Positions 35,353 through 44,552 of a stretch of DNA of 64,000 nt are shown in pieces; position 1 is the stretch's first letter, and the number at the start of each line of letters is the position of its first letter. The translations under genes and the position numbers were made by a program. Origin of the DNA: CAZVRZ01 sp964629965. Lineage in GTDB: Bacteria > Chloroflexota > Anaerolineae > Anaerolineales > UBA4823. The DNA lies in contig CAZVRZ010000002.1 of the NCBI GenBank assembly GCA_964629965.1, positions 1 through 64,000 of the forward strand, in the 5' to 3' direction. The notes beneath the pieces were generated by a model, which saw nothing but the letters and a program-made list of their open reading frames with translations, was not told where the DNA came from and made no database searches.

Positions 35353-36453
35353 ATGGCAAGCGTTACTTATGATCACGTGTACAAGCGTTTTGGCGATGTC
35401 ACCGCCATCAACGACCTCATGCTGAGCGTTGAGGACAAAGAGTTTTTGGTTTTGGTAGGTCCTTCGGGTTGTGGCAAGACGACAGCATTGCGCTGCCTGG
35501 CTGGCCTGGAGGAAGTGACAGACGGCCGAATTATGATCGCCGATCGCGTTGTCAATGATGTTGCGCCGAAAGATCGCGACATCGCTATGGTTTTCCAGTC
35601 TTACGCCCTCTATCCGCATATGAGCGTGTATGACAACATGGCATTCGGATTGAAATTGCGCAAAACGCCAAAGGAAGAGATCAAGCGTCGCGTGCAAGAA
35701 GCCGCTGAAATGCTAGGAATTGAAAGCTTGCTGGATCGTAAACCCCGCCAGCTTTCCGGTGGTCAGCGTCAGCGTGTCGCAGTAGGTCGAGCTATTGTTC
35801 GCGAGCCAAAAGTTTTCCTCTTCGATGAGCCTCTGTCCAACCTGGACGCCAAGCTGCGCGTAGAAACTCGCGCCAACATCAGCAAGCTTCACCAACAACT
35901 GCAAACCACCTTTATCTACGTGACCCACGATCAGATGGAAGCTATGACCATGGCTAGCCGTATCGTGGTGATGAACAAAGGCGTGCTGCAGCAGGTTGAC
36001 ACACCGCAGAACCTCTACGACTACCCAGAGAACCTGTTCGTTGCCGGCTTCATTGGTTCGCCTGCCATGAACTTCTTCAATGGCAAGCTGGTAAAGGGCG
36101 ACGGCAAACTCTTCTTTGATGGCGGCGCCTTTAAAGTAGAGCTTCCTACCAATCGCATAGAAGTTTACGCCCCGTACAATGGTAAGGCCATTGTGATGGG
36201 CATTCGCCCTGAAAACATTCACGATCCGCGCTATGTTCCGCAGGATATTTTCCCGCAGACGGTTGAAGGCAAAGTGGATGTTACCGAATTGATGGGCAAT
36301 GAAATCTTCCTGTACGTCACCGTTGGCGAGCACAACTTTGTCTGCCGCGTTGACCCCCGCTCCAAGGTCAGCATGGGTGACCGCACGCAGGTGGTATTCA
36401 ACATGAACAATATGCACCTGTTCGACCCGGATACTGAACGAGCCATTCGCTAA
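35353..36453 (+). CDS. Sugar-type ABC transporter ATPase (UgpC/MalK/MsmK family), orphan
   Basis: ATPase of 366 aa for carbohydrate importers. Walker A is GPSGCGKTT, the Q-loop is in VFQSYALYPHMSVYDNM, the signature is LSGGQRQRVAVGRAI, Walker B is FLFDEPLSNLD, and the His switch is VTHDQMEAM. The C-terminal OB-fold regulatory domain (about 245-360, GIRPENIHD, then TELMGNEIFLYV) is typical of MalK. No permease or binding protein is next to it. It probably energises several importers encoded elsewhere, as MsmK-like ATPases do. AGGAAGGAG precedes ATG 35353. Confidence 0.92.
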   Translation: MASVTYDHVYKRFGDVTAINDLMLSVEDKEFLVLVGPSGCGKTTALRCLAGLEEVTDGRIMIADRVVNDVAPKDRDIAMVFQSYALYPHMSVYDNMAFGLKLRKTPKEEIKRRVQEAAEMLGIESLLDRKPRQLSGGQRQRVAVGRAIVREPKVFLFDEPLSNLDAKLRVETRANISKLHQQLQTTFIYVTHDQMEAMTMASRIVVMNKGVLQQVDTPQNLYDYPENLFVAGFIGSPAMNFFNGKLVKGDGKLFFDGGAFKVELPTNRIEVYAPYNGKAIVMGIRPENIHDPRYVPQDIFPQTVEGKVDVTELMGNEIFLYVTVGEHNFVCRVDPRSKVSMGDRTQVVFNMNNMHLFDPDTERAIR

Positions 36454-36470
36454 CTTCTTTCAATTTCTCT

Positions 36471-36526
36471 CATCTCCCTGCAAGATCATCCCTTCCGAAA
36501 AGCAGGGTGATCGAAGCAGGGAGATG
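36471..36526 (+). terminator. Nested hairpin after the ATPase gene
   Basis: An outer 11-bp perfect stem (CATCTCCCTGC with GCAGGGAGATG) encloses an inner stem (GATCATCCC with GGGTGATC, one bulge). TGTTT follows. It lies between the ATPase gene and gpmA, and the length of pairing makes termination or transcript protection likely. Confidence 0.65.
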
Positions 36527-36564
36527 TGTTTAAATGCAAGAACAACCCACTTTAGGAGAGTGAT

Positions 36565-37320
36565 ATGTCAACTGTGTACAAATTGGTATTAATTCGCCAC
36601 GGCGAAAGTGTTTGGAACCTGGAAAACCGTTTTACCGGCTGGACCGATGTCGGCTTGACCGAACGCGGCACGCAAGAAGCGCATACAGGCGGCATTGCCC
36701 TGCGGGAAAACAAGTTCGCTTTCGATCTTGCTTATACCTCCGTCCTCAAGCGTGCCATCAAAACGTTGTGGATCGTTCTCGAAGAGATGGGATTGGAGTG
36801 GATCCCCGTCCATCGCGCCTGGCAGCTCAATGAGCGGCATTACGGAGCTTTGCAGGGCCTGAACAAGGCTGAGACTGCCATGAAATTCGGCGAGGAACAG
36901 GTCAAGCTGTGGCGGCGAAGCTACGATGTTCCCCCGCCTGTCCTGGAAATGGATGATCCTCGCCACCCGCGCTTCGATCCCCGCTATGCAGGGCTGGCCG
37001 AAGCCGATCTTCCCAAGAGCGAATGCCTGAAAGATACCGTCAACCGCATGCTGCCCTACTGGTTCAATACGATCGCTCCCACCGTACAATCTGGAAAGAA
37101 AGTATTGGTGGTTGCCCATGGTAATAGTTTAAGAGCTTTGGTAAAATATCTAGATAACATATCGGATGAGGAAATCGTTGGTCTCAATATTCCTACCGGC
37201 ATTCCGCTGGTTTATGAATTGAATTCAGAACTTCGCCCAATCACTCACTACTATCTAGCTGATGAAGAAACTGTCAAAAAAGCAGCCCAGGCAGTCGCCA
37301 ACCAAGGAAAAGCAAAATAG
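36565..37320 (+). CDS. gpmA: 2,3-bisphosphoglycerate-dependent phosphoglycerate mutase
   Basis: Glycolytic enzyme interconverting 3- and 2-phosphoglycerate, 251 aa. The catalytic LIRHGESVWNLENRFTGWTDVGLTERG segment holds the phosphorylated His. HRAWQLNERHYGALQGLNKAE and KKVLVVAHGNSLRALVKYLDNISDEEI contain the second His and the substrate loops. The C-terminal YYLADEETVKKA tail is the lid seen in dPGM. All family residues are present. AGGAGAG precedes the ATG. A lipoprotein gene follows 30 nt later, but a functional link is unlikely. Confidence 0.96.
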   Translation: MSTVYKLVLIRHGESVWNLENRFTGWTDVGLTERGTQEAHTGGIALRENKFAFDLAYTSVLKRAIKTLWIVLEEMGLEWIPVHRAWQLNERHYGALQGLNKAETAMKFGEEQVKLWRRSYDVPPPVLEMDDPRHPRFDPRYAGLAEADLPKSECLKDTVNRMLPYWFNTIAPTVQSGKKVLVVAHGNSLRALVKYLDNISDEEIVGLNIPTGIPLVYELNSELRPITHYYLADEETVKKAAQAVANQGKAK

Positions 37321-37350
37321 CGAATCTATTAGTTCCTTAAGGAGGAAACT

Positions 37351-38811
37351 ATGCTAACGAAACGCCGAATTTGGATGTCAGTTATTGTAATGGTTCTAGT
37401 CGCCAGCATTCTGGCTTGCGGAGCCAGCAAAGCTACGCCCACCAACACGCCGCCCCCGCCGCCCACCAGCACCACGGCTCCCACCAACACCCCGGCCCCC
37501 ACTGCGACACCCGTGCCCACTGCAACGCCCGTACCGACGGACACACCAGAACCCACCCCAGTGCCCACATTGGAGCCGACCGCCGACAGCGGGAACGCGG
37601 CGATCGTTCCGGGACAGATCAACGTTCTCTCCGTTGGGGGCTTCAAAGATGACAGCGAAAACTGGTATGTGGTCGGCCTGGTCAGCAATAATACTGACCG
37701 GCAAGTCAATAATGTTGAGATCGAGATCGAAGTGCTGGATGCTACCGATAATTCGCTGTACAAGGAAGTAACAACCGCCATGTTGTATTCCATGGCGCCC
37801 GAAGAAGTTTCTCCCTACATTCTTTACATCTACGAGGATCTGCCCGGCGCCGAAAAGACCATTGCTACGATCGTCGGCAATGGCTCTGCCGATTTCGACC
37901 GCGCCAGCCTGGACTTTGGCGAAGTGGTCACGGCTCTCGACGAAACCTTTGGCGAGGTCTACCTCACCGGCGCGATCACCAATAACAGCGACCGGCCGAT
38001 TGAAGTCAATACCATCGCGGCTGCTTTCACCGACCCCAATGGCGATGTCGTGGGCGCCGATTACCAGAGCGTGGTGCTGCGGTACATCGAGCCAGGGGAA
38101 ACGGGTCCCTTCCGCCTGGATGTGAGCGCACCCAACGGCGATCTGAGCGCCATGGATAGCTACCAGATCTACGTGGATGCGGAATACATCGAACCGCTGG
38201 AAGAAAAAGACCTCTTCCTGGAAGAATACACGCTCAACTATGTTGACGCCTATGATTATTTCCACCTGATCGGCAAGATCACCAACAACAGCGATGTTCC
38301 CATGAACGTTTCGTTGGTCGCAGGGATCTACGACAAAGAAGGCCGGGTGTTGGACGCAGCTTCGACCTCTCTACCGATCTATTCCCTGGCGCCCGGCGAA
38401 ACCATGCCCTACGATTTTGACTTCTGGGGCCCCTTGAACTACAGCGAGGGCGTGTTTGATGTGGCAGATATCTTCAAGATCAGCATCGACTGGTATTGGA
38501 CCTGGGAATCCTTTACCAACCTGATCGACCTGTCGACCACTACCGGCGACGCCAACGTTTTCGATGATTACTCAGCCAAGTTCACCGGCAAGGTGGTCAA
38601 TGATTCTGGCGCCACGCTGTCCACCGCAGTGGTTATCGTCGAGCTTTATGACAAAGCCACCGGAGATTTCATCGCCATGGGGTATGATTACAACTACGAA
38701 GATATAGCCAACGGCGCAAGCATCGATTATGAAGTGTACATAGACATCACCGAGGGGTTAGACCCCAACTCGGTCGAATACGTCATTACCATCAAAGGCG
38801 AAAAGAAGTAA
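37351..38811 (+). CDS. Lipoprotein with Thr/Pro-rich linker and FxLYD-like repeats
   Basis: Surface lipoprotein of 486 aa. The signal peptide ends ASILAC (Cys23 lipidated). A Thr/Pro/Ala-rich linker (about 30-80) of PT-type repeats spans the wall region. Four immunoglobulin-like FxLYD-type domains follow: WYVVGLVSNNTDRQVNNVEIEIEVLD, VYLTGAITNNSDRPIEVNTIAAAF, FHLIGKITNNSDVPMNVSLVAGIYD, and AKFTGKVVNDSGATLSTAVVIVELYD. The repeat G-x-(V/I)-x-N-(N/D)-(S/T) is the family hallmark. Probably a structural or adhesive surface protein; no catalytic site is visible. AAGGAGG precedes the ATG. Confidence 0.85.
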   Translation: MLTKRRIWMSVIVMVLVASILACGASKATPTNTPPPPPTSTTAPTNTPAPTATPVPTATPVPTDTPEPTPVPTLEPTADSGNAAIVPGQINVLSVGGFKDDSENWYVVGLVSNNTDRQVNNVEIEIEVLDATDNSLYKEVTTAMLYSMAPEEVSPYILYIYEDLPGAEKTIATIVGNGSADFDRASLDFGEVVTALDETFGEVYLTGAITNNSDRPIEVNTIAAAFTDPNGDVVGADYQSVVLRYIEPGETGPFRLDVSAPNGDLSAMDSYQIYVDAEYIEPLEEKDLFLEEYTLNYVDAYDYFHLIGKITNNSDVPMNVSLVAGIYDKEGRVLDAASTSLPIYSLAPGETMPYDFDFWGPLNYSEGVFDVADIFKISIDWYWTWESFTNLIDLSTTTGDANVFDDYSAKFTGKVVNDSGATLSTAVVIVELYDKATGDFIAMGYDYNYEDIANGASIDYEVYIDITEGLDPNSVEYVITIKGEKK

Positions 38812-38826
38812 GCTCTATTACGAGAC

Positions 38827-38865
38827 AAAAAAGAGCTGCAGCCCAAAAAGCCGCAGCTCTTTTTA
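38827..38865. terminator. Bidirectional intrinsic terminator
   Basis: AAAAAGAGCTGC pairs with GCAGCTCTTTTT around a 13-nt interior. It has A-tract and T-tract on opposite sides, so it works on both strands. It lies between the convergent lipoprotein gene (+) and the DUF1461 gene (-). Confidence 0.88.
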
Positions 38866-38867
38866 TT

Positions 38868-39575
38868 TTATCTCCGGGTCCGCAAGAAATAGCCCAAGGC
38901 CAGGCCGGCGACAGCCGCCAGGCTTGCTACGATCATGAAGGTATCCCGCCAGAAACGCTCCGGGAACAAGCGGATCAGCGTATCGCTATAGAAGAAAGTC
39001 CAGGTACCGGCAGCGAAGAACAATTGATGGAAAAAGACAAACAAGACGCCGAAAGCAGCCAGGACAAAGAACAGCAGCACAGCCACCAGGATTGCCGTTA
39101 AAAAACCGCCGCGCGACAAACCCCGCCGGAAGGCATCCATCCAGCCGCCGCGCCAAGCCCAAATGCCCAAAACCGCTAAGAAGAGCAAAGCCGCGTACCA
39201 GACTCGCAGCGTGGCTTGCATCACGATCTTAACATCCAGCATATGCTCTAGCTCGCGATCATTGTAAAGCCGCGTACAATCATCCATCTGCTGGCAGGAC
39301 AAATCCGGCGTCTGCTGGCCTTCTGGAAAACGCAGGTCGCCCAGAAAAGAGATTTCCGCATCATTGACCAGGTATTCGATCGCGGTTTTCGAATATTCCA
39401 GGCGTTCTGCCAAAGTGAAACCAAAAGGGTCTGCCGGGAAACCAGGCGTGCGGTATTCAAACTCCACATACCAGGAATTGACCACCAGCCTGACGGCGCC
39501 CAGGAACAACGCCAGCACAACCAGGATGCTGACCAGCCAGCCAAGAATTTTTTGCATGGTAGGTGACAAGGACAT
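38868..39575 (-). CDS. DUF1461 integral membrane protein
   Basis: Protein of 235 aa with four to five hydrophobic helices and a long extracytoplasmic loop after the first helix. I recognise the DUF1461/TIGR01906 signature: YNDRELEHMLDVK after the loop and FFHQLFFAAGTWTFFYSDTLIRLFPERFW near the C-terminus. The biochemical role of the family is unknown. It lies 18 nt after the fused spermidine-synthase-like gene on the same strand and is probably cotranscribed with it. AGGAGAGATATC precedes the start. Confidence 0.85.
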   Translation of the reverse strand: MSLSPTMQKILGWLVSILVVLALFLGAVRLVVNSWYVEFEYRTPGFPADPFGFTLAERLEYSKTAIEYLVNDAEISFLGDLRFPEGQQTPDLSCQQMDDCTRLYNDRELEHMLDVKIVMQATLRVWYAALLFLAVLGIWAWRGGWMDAFRRGLSRGGFLTAILVAVLLFFVLAAFGVLFVFFHQLFFAAGTWTFFYSDTLIRLFPERFWRDTFMIVASLAAVAGLALGYFLRTRR

Positions 39576-39593
39576 ACGATATCTCTCCTATGA

Positions 39594-41147
39594 TTAATAT
39601 AAAGATTCGACTTCGTCTGACAAAATGTAATTCAGCACCAGCGAGTTGGTGATCCATTCGATCGGAGACCAATCATCGGTAAAAACTTGCCATCCCGAGG
39701 GAGTGGGCTGCTGGTATAAGATGGTCCATTCCAACGACTGCAGCAACAATGGATGCACGCCGTCTTGCTGCTTCAGAAATTCAAAATTCCTGTACAGGTC
39801 TAGGATCTCAGTCTTCTGGCGAGTGGCGTAGATGATCGAATTGAACGAATCGGGCACATCCATCACGTATACGGACGGGAAAACCGCCCCTATGGTGCTG
39901 GCCAGCGCATTGATCAGGCTCCGGTCCGAGGGCGAACGCCCAACGTTGATCACCATCACGCCGTCATCATCCAGATGGTCATACACAATCTGGAAGAATT
40001 CCCGCGTCGTCAGGTGCCAGGGAATGTAAGGAGGGCGGTAAGCATCGACCCCGATCACGGAATAACGCCGGGAACTGTGCACCAAGCCCCAGCGCCCATC
40101 CTGGGCAATCGCGTTCAGGTTCGGCAGGTTCATATCGAAATAGGTGCGCCCCACTTCAATGATCTGCGGATCGATCTCGTATCCATCGATGGCGACCGGG
40201 CCAAACACAGCCGTGGCCTGGCGCGGGATTGTTCCGGCTGCCAGACCCACAATAGCAATATCTTCCACCTGATCGATGCCATGCGGAGCCGCATTGAAAA
40301 AAGGCGCCGCCAGGAACTGCTGCCAGGGACCGCCATAAACAATCTGTTCGGGGTGCCAGATCGAATGGATGCCCTGGCCCTCATTCAGGCGCAGGTAGCG
40401 GAAACCATCAATTTCCAGCACCTGAATATAGTTATAAGTCGATTCGGTTTCGTAGATCTGGCCGGCAGTGTTCTTGATCGGGCCGCCTGCACCCCAGAGC
40501 GCCATCAAAGCCAATGACAGCGGCATCCACAGGTAAGCCAGCGCCTGGCGCCGGCTGGTAAAGCGCCACATCCCCACGATAGCCGTCAGAGTCAGCAGGC
40601 CGCTAAAAAGCAAAAAGGTGCGCACAGTGCCGATCCAGGGAATGAAGATCAACTCCGGCAAAAATGTTCCAATGAATGAGCCCATCGTCGATATCCCATA
40701 AAGCTTGCCCGCAATGCTGCCCGCGTGGCGCGCATCCGTCATCGCCAAGCGAATGGCGAACGGCGAGATCATTCCCAACAAAGTGATCGGGATGCTGAAA
40801 AGGATCAGTACCGAGGTGAAAGATCCCGCCAAGACCGCCAGTTGGAGTTGGTCAAAGGCATTAGCTGCCACTCTCAACACGGGCCGAGCAACCATGGCAG
40901 CCACGCCCGAGAAGAATGCACCCCAGATCAAGATCGTGAACAAGGTTTTGATGTAGGGAGAGCGATCGGCCCAACGGCCGCCCACAAAGTAACCGGCTGT
41001 CAGATAGATCAGGATGAGGCCAATGATGCTGGCCCAAACCAGGTTGCTATCCCCAAAAGAGCTGCCGAGCAGGCGCGAAGCGCCCATCTCAACCGCCAGG
41101 GTAACCATCCCCGAAGCAAAAACCGTGAAATAAAGATAGCGCTGCAT
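39594..41147 (-). CDS. Fused membrane/spermidine synthase-like protein
   Basis: Protein of 517 aa. Residues about 1-210 form seven or so transmembrane helices (GMVTLAVEMGASRLLG opening, characteristic of the fused family). Residues about 215-510 form a spermidine synthase-like Rossmann domain: YNYIQVLEIDGFRYLRLNEGQGIHS, DIAIVGLAAGTIPRQ, DGYEIDPQIIEVGR, and VIGVDAYRPPYIPWHLTTREFF. SAM-type motif I is GLAAGT rather than GxGxG, but the acidic residues after beta-2 and beta-4 persist. Whether it makes polyamines is unknown; fused members are mostly uncharacterised. It forms a unit with the DUF1461 gene. Confidence 0.9.
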   Translation of the reverse strand: MQRYLYFTVFASGMVTLAVEMGASRLLGSSFGDSNLVWASIIGLILIYLTAGYFVGGRWADRSPYIKTLFTILIWGAFFSGVAAMVARPVLRVAANAFDQLQLAVLAGSFTSVLILFSIPITLLGMISPFAIRLAMTDARHAGSIAGKLYGISTMGSFIGTFLPELIFIPWIGTVRTFLLFSGLLTLTAIVGMWRFTSRRQALAYLWMPLSLALMALWGAGGPIKNTAGQIYETESTYNYIQVLEIDGFRYLRLNEGQGIHSIWHPEQIVYGGPWQQFLAAPFFNAAPHGIDQVEDIAIVGLAAGTIPRQATAVFGPVAIDGYEIDPQIIEVGRTYFDMNLPNLNAIAQDGRWGLVHSSRRYSVIGVDAYRPPYIPWHLTTREFFQIVYDHLDDDGVMVINVGRSPSDRSLINALASTIGAVFPSVYVMDVPDSFNSIIYATRQKTEILDLYRNFEFLKQQDGVHPLLLQSLEWTILYQQPTPSGWQVFTDDWSPIEWITNSLVLNYILSDEVESLY

Positions 41148-41317
41148 AGGTGATATTTCTATTCTCCTTACCAGGGGTTTGGGATTGGTGGAAGGCGAAA
41201 TAATCCCTGGTGATTATAATAGAAGATTATGTATTTTCGACACGTTTAGGGTAAAATTGTTTTGTGCTTGCGAGAAACAAGATAATGTAAGTAATCATAT
41301 TTCTTTCGGAGGATACT
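41148..41317. promoter_or_regulatory. Divergent promoter region, fused synthase gene / mscL
   Basis: On the minus strand a TATAAT (41218-41213) lies about 65 nt before the fused-synthase start, with AAGGAG before the start codon. On the plus strand TTGTTT (41257-41262), an 18-nt spacer and GATAAT (41281-41286) precede mscL, which has CGGAGGA as ribosome binding site. A spaced palindrome (ACCAGGG at about 41170, CCCTGGT at about 41205) may be an operator or leader hairpin of the minus-strand transcript. Confidence 0.45.
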
Positions 41318-41752
41318 ATGTGGGAAGAATTTAAGAAGTTTGCTATGAAAGGTAATATGCTCGACCTGGCCATCGGTATCATTATCGGCGGCGCTTTTGG
41401 CAAGATCATATCTTCGTTCGTGGCAGATATCATCATGCCGCCCATCAGTCTTTTGCTGGGCAAGGTTAATTTCATCGACATGTTCGCCACCCTGGCGGGC
41501 GATAAATTTCCCACCTTGGAAGCTGCCAAGACCGGCGGAGCAGTCACGCTGAACTACGGTTTATTCATCAGTACGGTGATCGATTTCCTGATCGTTGCCT
41601 TCGTGATCTTCTTACTGATTCGCCAGATCAACAAGATGACGGCTAAACCCGCCCCGGTTGCTGCGCCCACCACCAAGGAATGCCCTCACTGCTTCTCAAC
41701 CATTTCCATCAAGGCCACCCGCTGCCCGAACTGCACATCTGAGATTAAGTAA
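41318..41752 (+). CDS. mscL: Large-conductance mechanosensitive channel with zinc-ribbon tail
   Basis: Homopentameric membrane channel that opens under hypo-osmotic tension, 144 aa. The N-terminal WEEFKKFAMKGNMLDLAIGIIIGGAFGKIISSFVADIIMPPI covers the S1 helix and pore-lining TM1 of MscL. TM2 is YGLFISTVIDFLIVAFVIFLLIRQIN. After the usual C-terminal helix comes CPHCFSTISIKATRCPNC, a CxxC...CxxC zinc ribbon. This extension is seen in some MscL proteins; its role is unknown but could be a cytoplasmic binding site. The stop is 7 nt before alaS. Confidence 0.96.
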   Translation: MWEEFKKFAMKGNMLDLAIGIIIGGAFGKIISSFVADIIMPPISLLLGKVNFIDMFATLAGDKFPTLEAAKTGGAVTLNYGLFISTVIDFLIVAFVIFLLIRQINKMTAKPAPVAAPTTKECPHCFSTISIKATRCPNCTSEIK

Positions 41753-41759
41753 GTTTTGC

Positions 41760-44495
41760 ATGACACAACAAAATACCGGGAACGAAATTCGCCAAACTTT
41801 CATCAAGTTTTTTGAACAAAAGTCCCATACCTTTGTCGCCTCCTCGTCGCTGGTACCTGGAGGCGACCAGACTTTATTGTTCACCAACGCCGGCATGGTC
41901 CAGTACAAGGATATTTTCCTGGGGACCGACAAACGGCCTTACACGCGGGCGGTCAATTCGCAAAAATGCATGCGCGTGGCGGGCAAGCACAATGACCTGG
42001 ACGATGTGGGCCGAGATGATACCCACCACACCTTCTTTGAAATGCTCGGCAACTGGTCTTTTGGCGACTATTATAAAAAAGAAGCCATCGCCTGGGCCTG
42101 GGAGTTGTTAACCGAAGTATGGAAGCTGCCCAAAGAGCGCCTGTGGGTCACCTGTTTTCGCGACGATCAAGGCTCGATCGCTCAGGATGCCGAAGCCGCC
42201 GAGGCCTGGAACGCTCAGCCGGGCATCAACCCGGAGCATATCTGTTACTTCGGTCGCAAAGACAACTTCTGGGAAATGGCCGAAACCGGCCCCTGCGGAC
42301 CCTGCAGCGAGATCCACATCGATCGCGGCCCAGAATATTGCAACTTGCAACACGTACCCGCTCACCAGTGCGCCGTCAACGGCGACTGCCGGCGCTTCAC
42401 AGAGCTGTGGAACCTGGTTTTCATCCAATACAACCGCCTGAGCGCCGAGCACCTGGAACCGCTGCCCGCCACCCACGTGGATACCGGCATGGGATTGGAA
42501 CGCATCGTTTCGGTGCTGCAGAATAAAAACTCCAACTATCGCAGCGACCTGCTCTTCCCGTTGATCCGGGTTACCCAGCGGCTGACCGGCGATTCTGATG
42601 AGGCCCGCGACGCCAACTTTACCCCCTATCGAGTGATCGCCGACCATGCCCGCGCCGCCGCTTTTTTGATCGCCGATGGGGTGGTGCCCGGTAATACCGG
42701 GCGCAATTATGTCTGCCGCATGATCATCCGCAGGGCGGCGCGTTTTGGCAGCAAGATCGGCCTGAACGAACCTTTCCTGGCAACCGTTGCAGATGAAGTT
42801 GTCAAGAATTACGGCGATTTCTATCCCGAACTGGCTCGCAACCGGGTCACGATCCTGGACAGCCTGACCCGCGAGGAGGGCCGTTTCCAGCGCACGGTTG
42901 AGAGCGGCGTCGCCAAGCTGGAACAACTGCTCGAAAAAGCCCGGGCCGGCGCAGAGCACACCCTGCCTGGCAGTGAAACTTTCGACCTGTACGCCACCTA
43001 CGGGCTGCCGCTGGAAATCAGCCGCGATATCGCCCGCGAGCAAGGCGTGCAGGTGGACGAAGCCGGTTTCCACCAGGCCATGGAGACGCACCGCATCAGC
43101 TCAGGAGCCGGAGAGACCTTCGGCGAGATGGGCGGCGACGATGTCGATATTTACCGCGGCCTGCTGCAAACGCTGCAGAAACAGGGCCGGCTGCCGGCCA
43201 GCGGCGTCCAACACGATCCCTACCGCTCCCTGGAAGTAGGAGGCTCCCTGCTGGCAATCGTGCGCCAGGGCCAGGCGGTCCAACAGGCCCTTCCCGGCGA
43301 CCAGGTTGAGATCATCCTGCCGGAAACCTGTTTTTACATCGAATCCGGCGGGCAGGTTTCTGATAACGGTTTCATCTTGCCCGCAACAGGGGATGCCTGG
43401 AAGATCCAGGTTACCGATATGCGCAAACCGGCCGCGGGAGTGATCGTCCACGTTGGCGAAGTGCTGCATGGCGAACCCCGAGTGGGCGACCAGGTGCTGG
43501 TGCGCGTCGACGCGCAGCGCCGCCGGGATATCATGCGCAACCACACCGCCACCCACCTGCTGCATGCCGAGCTGCGGGCGGTACTGGGCGAGCATGCCCG
43601 CCAGGCAGGTTCGCTGGTGGCCCCCGACCGGCTGCGTTTTGATTTCACCCACCCCGAGGCCGTCACCCCGCAGCAGTTGGAGCAGATCGAAGCCAGAGTC
43701 AATGGCAATATCCTGGATAACTACAACCTGAACATCGTTTCCAAGCCGCTCCAACAGGCCATCCAGGAAGGCGCCATGGCCTTGTTCGGCGAGAAATACG
43801 GCGAAACCGTGCGCACCATCACCATCGGTGACGAGTCCCCCTTCTCATACGAATTATGCGGCGGCACGCATGTATCCGAAACCGGCGACATCGGCCTGTG
43901 CCTGATCACCAGCGAAAGCAGCGTTGCTTCCGGCATCCGGCGCATCGAAGCGGTCACCGGGCGCGGCGCATACGAACTGGTTCAGCGTCGATTCAAAACC
44001 TTGAAGCATGCCGGCAGCCTGCTGTCGGCCGCGCCGGACGAAACACCCCAAAAGATTCAGGCACTGATGGATGAATTAAGCGCCGCTCGTAAGCAGATCA
44101 TAGCGCTCCGCCGCGAGCTGGCACTGACCGAATTCAACCGCCGCCTGGAACAACCGGACATGGTTGGAGATACAGCGGTGCTGGCGATGAAGCTGCCCGG
44201 CGCAGACGCCGACACGCTGCGCCAACTGGCAGATCGTTTTCGCCAGCGTTACCCCAACGGGATTGCCGTCCTGGGCAGCGCCATCGATGAGCGACCCGTC
44301 CTGATCGCGGCCGTTACCGATCCCCTGGTCAAGCGCGGGATGAATGCTGGCGAGCTGGTCAAATTTGTGGCTGCGCCCCTGGGCGGCAGCGGCGGCGGCA
44401 AGCCAACCCTGGCGCAGGCCGGCGGCAAGGATGCTTCTCGGCTGGATGAAGCGCTTGGCAGTGTGCTTGCGTGGGTGGAAGCACATTTACAATAA
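41760..44495 (+). CDS. alaS: Alanyl-tRNA synthetase
   Basis: Charges tRNA-Ala and edits Ser/Gly mischarging, 911 aa. The class II catalytic core is at the N-terminus (IRQTFIKFFEQKSHTFVASSSLVP, FTNAGMVQYKDIFLG, GDDTHHTFFEMLGNWSFGDYYKKEAI-like). The editing domain carries the zinc ligands NHTATHLLHAEL (about residue 594) and CGGTHV (about 700). A C-Ala coiled coil and DHH-like end region follow (GGSGGGKPTLAQAGGKD). ATG 41760 has no obvious ribosome binding site and lies 7 nt after mscL, so it is probably coupled. No T-box leader is present. Confidence 0.97.
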   Translation: MTQQNTGNEIRQTFIKFFEQKSHTFVASSSLVPGGDQTLLFTNAGMVQYKDIFLGTDKRPYTRAVNSQKCMRVAGKHNDLDDVGRDDTHHTFFEMLGNWSFGDYYKKEAIAWAWELLTEVWKLPKERLWVTCFRDDQGSIAQDAEAAEAWNAQPGINPEHICYFGRKDNFWEMAETGPCGPCSEIHIDRGPEYCNLQHVPAHQCAVNGDCRRFTELWNLVFIQYNRLSAEHLEPLPATHVDTGMGLERIVSVLQNKNSNYRSDLLFPLIRVTQRLTGDSDEARDANFTPYRVIADHARAAAFLIADGVVPGNTGRNYVCRMIIRRAARFGSKIGLNEPFLATVADEVVKNYGDFYPELARNRVTILDSLTREEGRFQRTVESGVAKLEQLLEKARAGAEHTLPGSETFDLYATYGLPLEISRDIAREQGVQVDEAGFHQAMETHRISSGAGETFGEMGGDDVDIYRGLLQTLQKQGRLPASGVQHDPYRSLEVGGSLLAIVRQGQAVQQALPGDQVEIILPETCFYIESGGQVSDNGFILPATGDAWKIQVTDMRKPAAGVIVHVGEVLHGEPRVGDQVLVRVDAQRRRDIMRNHTATHLLHAELRAVLGEHARQAGSLVAPDRLRFDFTHPEAVTPQQLEQIEARVNGNILDNYNLNIVSKPLQQAIQEGAMALFGEKYGETVRTITIGDESPFSYELCGGTHVSETGDIGLCLITSESSVASGIRRIEAVTGRGAYELVQRRFKTLKHAGSLLSAAPDETPQKIQALMDELSAARKQIIALRRELALTEFNRRLEQPDMVGDTAVLAMKLPGADADTLRQLADRFRQRYPNGIAVLGSAIDERPVLIAAVTDPLVKRGMNAGELVKFVAAPLGGSGGGKPTLAQAGGKDASRLDEALGSVLAWVEAHLQ

Positions 44496-44552
44496 GTTGG
44501 GAAGCACATGAGATTGCAGCTTCTTCGCTGCGCAAGTGCAGATCGTTGACCT

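Noticed and set aside
37440..37600. Tandem-repeat or microsatellite DNA
   Set aside because: The repetition comes from Thr/Pro/Ala codons of a wall-spanning linker in frame with a lipoprotein.
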